This document shows, piece by piece, positions 57,729 to 64,000 of a DNA stretch of 64,000 bases (position 1 is its first letter; each line of letters begins with the position of its first letter). A program made the translations under genes and the position numbers. Source of the stretch: Talinum fruticosum (Eukaryota; Streptophyta; Magnoliopsida; Caryophyllales; Talinaceae). The notes beneath the pieces are model-generated. The model saw only the letters and a program-made list of their open reading frames with translations. It searched no databases and was not told the origin of the DNA. Where the stretch lies: positions 3,055,001 to 3,119,000 of the forward strand of contig JAITYX010000058.1 of assembly GCA_021018815.1 (NCBI GenBank), given 5' to 3'.

Positions 57729-58614
57729 GACGTTACTAGAGTTGGAACTTGAAAGGAAAATGGACGTTATCGGGCTCACTACCGGAGACAATCTCACTAA
57801 TCGAGAAGCGTTACGGAACCACCCGATGGTCCTGCAATGAAATATTTATGTGTGAATGTCTATGAAGGATAAAGAATGAAAAATAATTGAAAAAGTAGAA
57901 GATATTGTCTAAAATTTGGGAGGATAGAGGAAATAAAATAATTTTGTAAAATGGAAATTTTCCGTAAAATTACACCCTGTTTGCAAAAAGAAGTCCGTTT
58001 GTTGGATGGGGATAATGGAAAGATACAACTAAACATGAAGGGCATGATAATAGGTGTGGATTAGTTGTGGGATAGGAAAGATGAGTAGGAAAATGGTTTC
58101 CTTATTTTTGAAAAAACAATTTTCTTGAGAAAACATGGATGTATGTATGAACATGATGGTATGATCAAAGGCAAAGTAATCGAACATGGAAGTAATTGTT
58201 AGTCAAGCATGCGCTGGTCCATGTGCTCCTAGGGGGTTAACTAAAAGGTGATTCATTTGACTTTCAATTATGTTCAAGTGACCCCCAGGTAAAGAATACA
58301 CTTGGGGTGAGTGCGCATGTAGAGCCATTTCCCAAATAGGTAGTGGAGTACATGGAGGCACCCTTAGTGTTTTATTGTTATCTATTCATGGTCTTCACTA
58401 AGTAAGATTAGAGCCATGCCTAAAATGAAGCTTGAGGTGTGTTGTGTGTGCGGACCGAATTCAAACAAGCACTCCAAACACACATAACACATATATGTAT
58501 ATAATATATATATAAAAACACACGATCAACATTGGGGATGTCTAAAAACAAGTATACAATATAAGTTCAGAGTTAAAACCACTTAGAGATGGATAAATGA
58601 AAACCATCTAACTA
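57729..58614 (-). other. 5' leader of D
   Basis: 886 bases from the primer site to gag. No domain seen on the minus strand; an AT-rich stretch lies at 58490-58515. Nothing like the upstream ORF1 of Ogre elements is present. Confidence 0.6.
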
Positions 58615-58632
58615 TCCCCAGTGGAGTCGCCG
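58615..58632 (-). other. Primer binding site of D
   Basis: The element strand reads CGGCGACTCCACTGGGGA, six bases after the LTR end. GGCGACTCC is the usual start of Tat primer sites. The same type occurs after A2 at 62568-62585. Confidence 0.7.
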
Positions 58633-58638
58633 AGTCTA

Positions 58639-61600
58639 TGGCGCCCGAAAAATTTATTTCTTTTCTTTAGATGACTAGAGTCGCCACCTTGTTATGACCC
58701 AAACAAGGACGGGGTTTTCAATAAAACAGTTTTGAAATTATAGTTTTTCCAAAAAGAAAAAAAGGTTGACTCCTGTGCCCAAAAGGCAAAAAGAAAATAA
58801 AAGACTGATCCGAGAACCCGAGATGGTGGGTTCGGGGTTTTGGTTAGGAAGCACGAACGTCAAGGACTCGCCACTCCCTCCATTCTAAGAACGGGCTCCT
58901 ACTAATATATTTGTATCCTCTTTTTTAGACATCCTAAATGTTGATTAACATAGATTCATGAAATAGATTTACAAAAGAAGAGCATAAAAGAAAAACACAT
59001 CATTATACACGTAAGCACACACATGCAAGCACACGAATGGAAAACTTAGGGCCAACAGATTCGTTGATGTATGGTGGGTTTGCATTCGGATGAGAGCTAA
59101 ATTGCTCTACGTACCGATCATCGTAGGACTTGAATCTACTCTCGGATCAAAACCCCACGTAGTTCTAGCAAGGATTCCGTCATGACTCTTGTGAGTTCCA
59201 TGAGGGATAGTTAGGGATCATTTCCCTGTTTCATGGTCATGTTAAAAGAGTTTAGAGATGACTCATTTCTATAGTCAAGTCAACCCGGTTGGGAAAAGGG
59301 AGAGTGACTCAGGGTCTCAATTCTGTTACTTAAGGTGATAAGTGAAGTGATAGGTGGATTGACTCAAGTCTAGATATGAGTGTAAGGATTAGACCTTTTA
59401 ACATTCCCATTTCAACTGAGAAAAATAATTCCTTGGGTACGAAGGGGATGGATTTTTTTGTGGAGTTAATGGGTTGGTGTTTTATGGCTAATGGTTCTCA
59501 AAGATTCGGATGGAATCCTGCCGATGGCCTGTCACCAAACAAAAGGATACGATCAGCGATTCGGTCATATCCGATTAAGGTAATCCACTAGGATAATAGT
59601 GAAATTGTGAAGGTCTGTTTGAGTTGACGTGGATGTGGATCATCCTAAAGATCGAGATATGAACGAATTTCCGATTAAGACCTTAAGTTTGATGAGAGGT
59701 CACGACCATACATCAAAGAATATGTCGGCCCTAAGGACAAGCATGCAAACATATACAAGAAATGCGGTTGTGTCTAATGATCACCATTTGGTATTTAGCG
59801 AAACATTGTTATGACTCATGATTAAGGTCAAGATGATCATAACGGGCAGTTATGATTACCATCGTCCCTTTTTCATGGCCCATACTTCAATTTTGGCAAT
59901 AACACTAATTAGTGATCTTAGACGGTTCATTTTATTATTTTGATCGAGTTGATTACATTGTGATGAATGGGCTAAGTCATGCTTGAAGCAAACATTATTA
60001 TTATTCACACTTTGGAGCTAGTGATTTTACAAGTACCGGATTATTACAATACAATGAACAAAATGAAATATATAAGGTTTTCCTAAATACAATAAATCTA
60101 AAAAGAATGTAAATAAAATTCTCCAACACCACGGAGATGAGAAGTGCTCATGATTCAACTTCTTGATAGATCCTTGGCTCGCATTATGATGAACAATGAG
60201 TCTTGACTATCCAAACAAAATCCGAGTATTTATTTTATTGAAAGGCATCATTAGTTGATTTTAAAACCAATTTTTGAAAGAGAAATCTCGAAACTAGGTA
60301 AGATGAGCTTAAAAATGTGAAGAAAATTTATACAACTGGAAAACTTCATAAGAAGCTCAGATGTAAAAATTTACCTTTTTAGAAGCTTTCAAATTGATTT
60401 AATAAAGTCTTAAAGTGACACTTCTTGCACCGCACTTGCCATAATGGATGCCGGTTTCAAAAAAATATAACTTTTTGGAGAGAGATCCTATCAAGGTGAT
60501 TCTGAAGCCTAGAGTTTACATTTTAAGTCTAGTTTCAATGGTAAAAATATGAAAAATAAATTCACAAGCATGTAAAACTGATAAGTCGAAAACTTAGGCG
60601 ATGCCCCGATTTATACTATTCTGGATAGTGAGGCATTCATTTATTTATTAAGAATAAAGTAAATAATATATTAAAAACCTGTACAATTTTTAAAGCACTT
60701 TAAGATATTTTAACAGATTTTTCAACATATATATTCTGATCCAGGCACTTGCAAAATTACAGTTTTGCAATGCTAACTTTAAAAAATCATATCTCTCAAA
60801 CTATAAGGAGTTAGGAGATAAAATTTACCAACTTGGAATGATCAGAAAGTCTATTTTATTTCTTATGAAGGACAGTTTTCTAGAAAAAAAATTTATATGA
60901 TGAAAAATTAGAAAAACAGTGATGGTGTCGGTTTTTGGACAGATTAGGCCTTCCACCGAAAAAAAAATGGTATAAATAGCTCGGGACTTGGATTTGGGTG
61001 AGTGACCACTTGCCGAAAAGCTCTTTCATTACTCCCTTGAATGACATAAAAATTTTGGAATCGAAATTATTCCACTAAAGTGCCCTGGAAATACATACAA
61101 CCTTCCGGTTTATACCACTTTTCTCCAAGTTATTATTCTTCATGTTCAAGCATGACTTGGCCCATTTTTCTTCATTTTTCAAGTATTACAAGAGAAAATA
61201 AAAATGAGCAAGATGAGAAAGAAAATAACACCCAATTTTGCAATCAACTCTCGGATCTCACCGCTCACTCCCGAAACAAAGGAAAACTAATGTTCCACCC
61301 AAATAGGGGAACGGCCGCGCGAGCCCTAAAGGGACGGACGGTAAAACCCGGGGCCGAAACCAACCCGGAACCGGCCTAGCCCAAAAGAGACAAGAAAACA
61401 CCAAAACGTTAGTAGCAATACATAATCATAATAGTAAAAAAAATGATAGTAGTAACGATAATAGCAATAATGTTAGGGTTAAGTATTATCAAAAATAATA
61501 AACAAAACTAACATAAACAAACAATAAAAATAGTAACAATAGCAATGATAATGATAAGGTTAGTAACAATAATAATAATGGTAGAGTTAGTAGTACTAAA

Positions 61601-62539
61601 CAAAACAATAACAATACTCATGATAAAGTTAGTAGTAATAATGTTAATAAATGAGATTAAATGAACAATAATAATAATGGAGGGGTTAGTGATAAAAAAA
61701 TAACAAGAATAACTAAATAATGGGTAGGCAAAAGAAAATAAAAGAAAGTAAGGAAGAAGAAAATGCCATGTATGTGTATGCTTGATCATCATAAAATAAA
61801 GAAAGATAAGAGTAGAAAGAAAGAAAAAATGTAATCTCATTAAACTTAGTGGTAATAAGAAGAATTATCCTCTTGTTTCTTGAGATGAAGAAGATATTTT
61901 GACTAAGTTGAAAGAAAAGCTTGGTTTGTTCAAGATAAAAAAATAGAAAGATTAACTTAAGCTTAATCAACTCCCAATGGAGTTAATCTTTAGTTAATCA
62001 AACCACTCCTTAGGAGATTAAAGAAGGGAGAGAGAATTTTGAAGAAGATAGAGTTTTTCAAAAAAACCAAGCCCCCTCTGGGGATTAATAGGGGTATTTA
62101 TAGAACAAATAGGGCCTTCTAAACCCTAGTAACCTTCCTTTTATAAAAAATAAAATAAAATGATAATAATAATAATATATATAATAATATATATAAAAAA
62201 AACAGATGAGCCGTTGGGATGGGGGTGCTTGTCAAGTAATGACAAAATGAAATAGAAAAAGCTGTGACAATTATTTGTCTTACTCTTTCTTTTTCCTTTT
62301 TCTTTTTTTAAACAAAAAGGGGAGGGGCGTGGCCTGCAGTTGTCAGCCATGTCCCCTCCAATTTTTTTATTTTTCCTTTTCTATATATATATATATATTA
62401 GGGTGTATTTTGGGGCTTTAAGGGCTCTTTCTTTATCATAATTTAATTGTTCTTTTTATATTTTTTATTATTTTTTTAAAAGAAAAGATAAATGTTAGTA
62501 AAATTTTAAATATATAAAGGTCAAAATTTGGTGTCTACA
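58639..62539 (-). repeat. 5' LTR of D
   Basis: Near copy of 41924-45951. It lacks about 45 bases (at 60679, present in the 3' LTR at about 43956-44000) and has shorter microsatellites at 62160-62200 and 62384-62398. The purely transcribed part is about 3.4 kb. Confidence 0.9.
62095..62102 (-). promoter_or_regulatory. TATA box in 5' LTR of D
   Basis: TATAAATA on the minus strand, about 440 bases from the LTR start. Drives full-length element RNA (inference). Confidence 0.6.
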
Positions 62540-62573
62540 GATCCCATCAGCCGTCGTTCCCACGATGAGCGAC
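62540..62573 (+). repeat. LTR A2, last piece (3' end of LTR)
   Basis: GATCCCATCAGCCGTCGTTCCCACGA follows D and leads straight into the primer-like site GAGCGACTCC. Together with the left flank GGGTCCC this looks like the interrupted end of LTR A2. Confidence 0.6.
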
Positions 62574-62585
62574 TCCACTCGGGGA
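62568..62585 (+). other. Primer binding site after A2
   Basis: GAGCGACTCCACTCGGGG, close to the D site. Sets the 3' end of LTR A2 and its plus orientation. Confidence 0.6.
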
Positions 62586-63290
62586 TAATTTTTTTATTAA
62601 GAGGGTGAAACTTGAAAATTTTAGTAGTGTGTTTTAAAAATTTGCATGCATTAGGCATCTCATATTTAGAAACCTTTGAAGATAGTTTAAATATTGTTTT
62701 GGACCCCTAGGAAAAAATTATTTTACCCCTGCTTTACCCTTCTAGAATAAGGCTCCCACTCGAATCCTAGGCGGGCCCAACTAGGCTTGATTGCACAAGG
62801 AAACGATACCTCTTCCCTCGTAACACGCGCTCTTGGTTCAAACTGTTTGGTTCATCGAGAGGAACCAAGGATTCTGACCTTTTCTCCCTCCGTGCCCCAC
62901 ACGGAGGACCAAATCCTTGGACTATGAGTCACCATGTATCCTACCTGGTATAAACCTCTTTTGACCATAGAACATTTTGACTATTAAGTGGTCCCTTGAT
63001 TTTATTCGCATGCTTGAATGAGTGTGTTTGTTTTAAATTTAATCCTTTACTTGTGAGCCTTTAGGAATAGGTGAGGAGTGCTTATTAACCCTTATATGGG
63101 TGTAAATAAAACACTTTAATAAATTTCCTATAGTCAATCCATTATGTACATTTAGCCAAAAGTTAAAATACCTTTTTCCTACTAGGATTAGTCCATTGTT
63201 TGCACTTCCGAGTCATACTAAAATTTTCTTTAAGCGGTCTAGGTAGTCACCGCTCGTCAATCCGGAAGGGTCGTGCCAAGGGCCCCTCTA
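62586..63290 (+). other. Internal leader of family A element (A2)
   Basis: Follows the primer site. No coding domain is found. It contains an inverted repeat TTCCTTGGTTC-type pair around 62835-62915 (GGTTC..GAACC, TCCGTG..CACGGA). The presumed gag of A2 does not follow; another A LTR begins instead. Confidence 0.45.
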
Positions 63291-64000
63291 TCCTTTGATC
63301 AGCTTAGTTTGTCTTTCCGACCTCTCTTTTTTATTATTATTTTCACATTCTCGATGTAATCCTTTTACTTTCCGGCTTTTCTATTCTTTCGCTTTTACTT
63401 TCTTTACCGCTTTTTTATCGCTTTCCTTTACTATGTTTGGTTGCTTTAATTTAGCTTATCATGTTGTTGTATGCTTGTGTTTTTCACATTATTTAGATTC
63501 ACTAGTCAAACTAGTAATGGTCATCTTTAGACGGGCGGAACGGAAGGGTTTATCCCCACATATCGTACCCTCGCCCCTGAATCCGATTCTCGGTTCTAAG
63601 ACCAATGGAGTAATTTTAGCCTTTTTTGATCTTAGTTTTTCCATACTAATATCAAAAGAGCAAATTTATTTTATCTTTCGTTTTGTTAGTTTTCTCTCTT
63701 AAAAACTGACCGGTGACTCCTTCTTTTGCTTTATTTTTACTCAAAAATTGCATCTTGGCTTTTTTAATGTAGGTACAAGAATTAGGGTTTCTAGATATGT
63801 TTGCCAAGCCGAAAGATCTGCGGCTGATTCCTTCAGCTGTGACCTATGTCCAAGTGCCTCTAACCGCCAGGTGCTGGCTTCGGCCAAGCACCGGGTGGTC
63901 AATGGCCATGGCTTTGGTCCAGAATGGTGTTTTTACACCAATCGACCCTAAAGTCTCACAGCGAGATGTGAATCTTTAATCTTTTGTTATCTTGTTTAGT
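63291..64000 (+). repeat. LTR of family A, copy A3 (truncated)
   Basis: Matches A1 2000-2600 and A2 41040-41660: CTTTACTTTCCG-type tract, ACTAGTAATGGTCATCTT (63511), CCGGTGACTCCTT (63710) and the GGCTTTGGTCCAGA.. block (63910). It is cut at the window end. Confidence 0.75.

Overview
This window looks like intergenic heterochromatin of a flowering plant. It has no convincing host gene, rRNA or tRNA. Nearly all of it is made of nested, mostly decayed transposable elements: Ty3/gypsy elements with two RNase H domains (Tat lineage), SIRE-like Ty1/copia elements with an extra 3' ORF, a CACTA (En/Spm) DNA transposon, and solo LTRs. The exact species cannot be read from the sequence.

Layout. (1) About 300-2870: a long LTR of a gypsy family called A here (copy A1). 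(2) 2871-13071: a minus-strand Tat-like pol remnant (G1). Its reverse transcriptase is split by a 7.0 kb CACTA element (5713-12752, CCA target duplication). The CACTA element itself holds a solo LTR (T1, 9184-11893, target duplication ACAAT). (3) 13072-14365: a truncated A LTR (A4) and the tail of another LTR. (4) 14366-32868: a mosaic of SIRE-like copia pieces. E1 is on the plus strand and ends in LTR L1 at 21782. M is on the minus strand and survives as two pieces, 21783-23242 and 30558-32868. E2 is on the plus strand, 23243-30357, followed by a stray integrase piece. (5) From 32869: one A LTR (A2) broken into four pieces by three insertions: solo LTR B (35294-37498, CTTAT), solo LTR T2 (37787-40926, GTGGG), and a 20.6 kb Tat-like element D on the minus strand (41922-62539). 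(6) 62574-64000: a leader-like stretch after A2 and another A fragment (A3).

Element D is the best preserved and most informative. It has about 4 kb LTRs, a PBS, and the order gag, protease, a second gag-like module, G-patch, RT, RNase H, archaeal-type RNase H, integrase. A long 3' region follows, carrying an array of GACTCGGGGTC-type repeats. It also carries, on the opposite strand, a broken gene resembling the plant mobile domain / DUF7745 family, with its own TATA box and 3' repeats. All coding parts of D contain frameshifts, and one integrase aspartate is lost, so this copy is not autonomous.

The most notable observations are the antisense domesticated-type ORF with its own promoter, the extra gag module between protease and RT, a palindrome just upstream of the A-family TATA box that keeps its pairing through matched changes in both arms, a TATA box in front of the 3' (env-like) ORF of the copia elements, and empty-site/filled-site evidence that orders the insertions. 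No wholly new cellular system was found.
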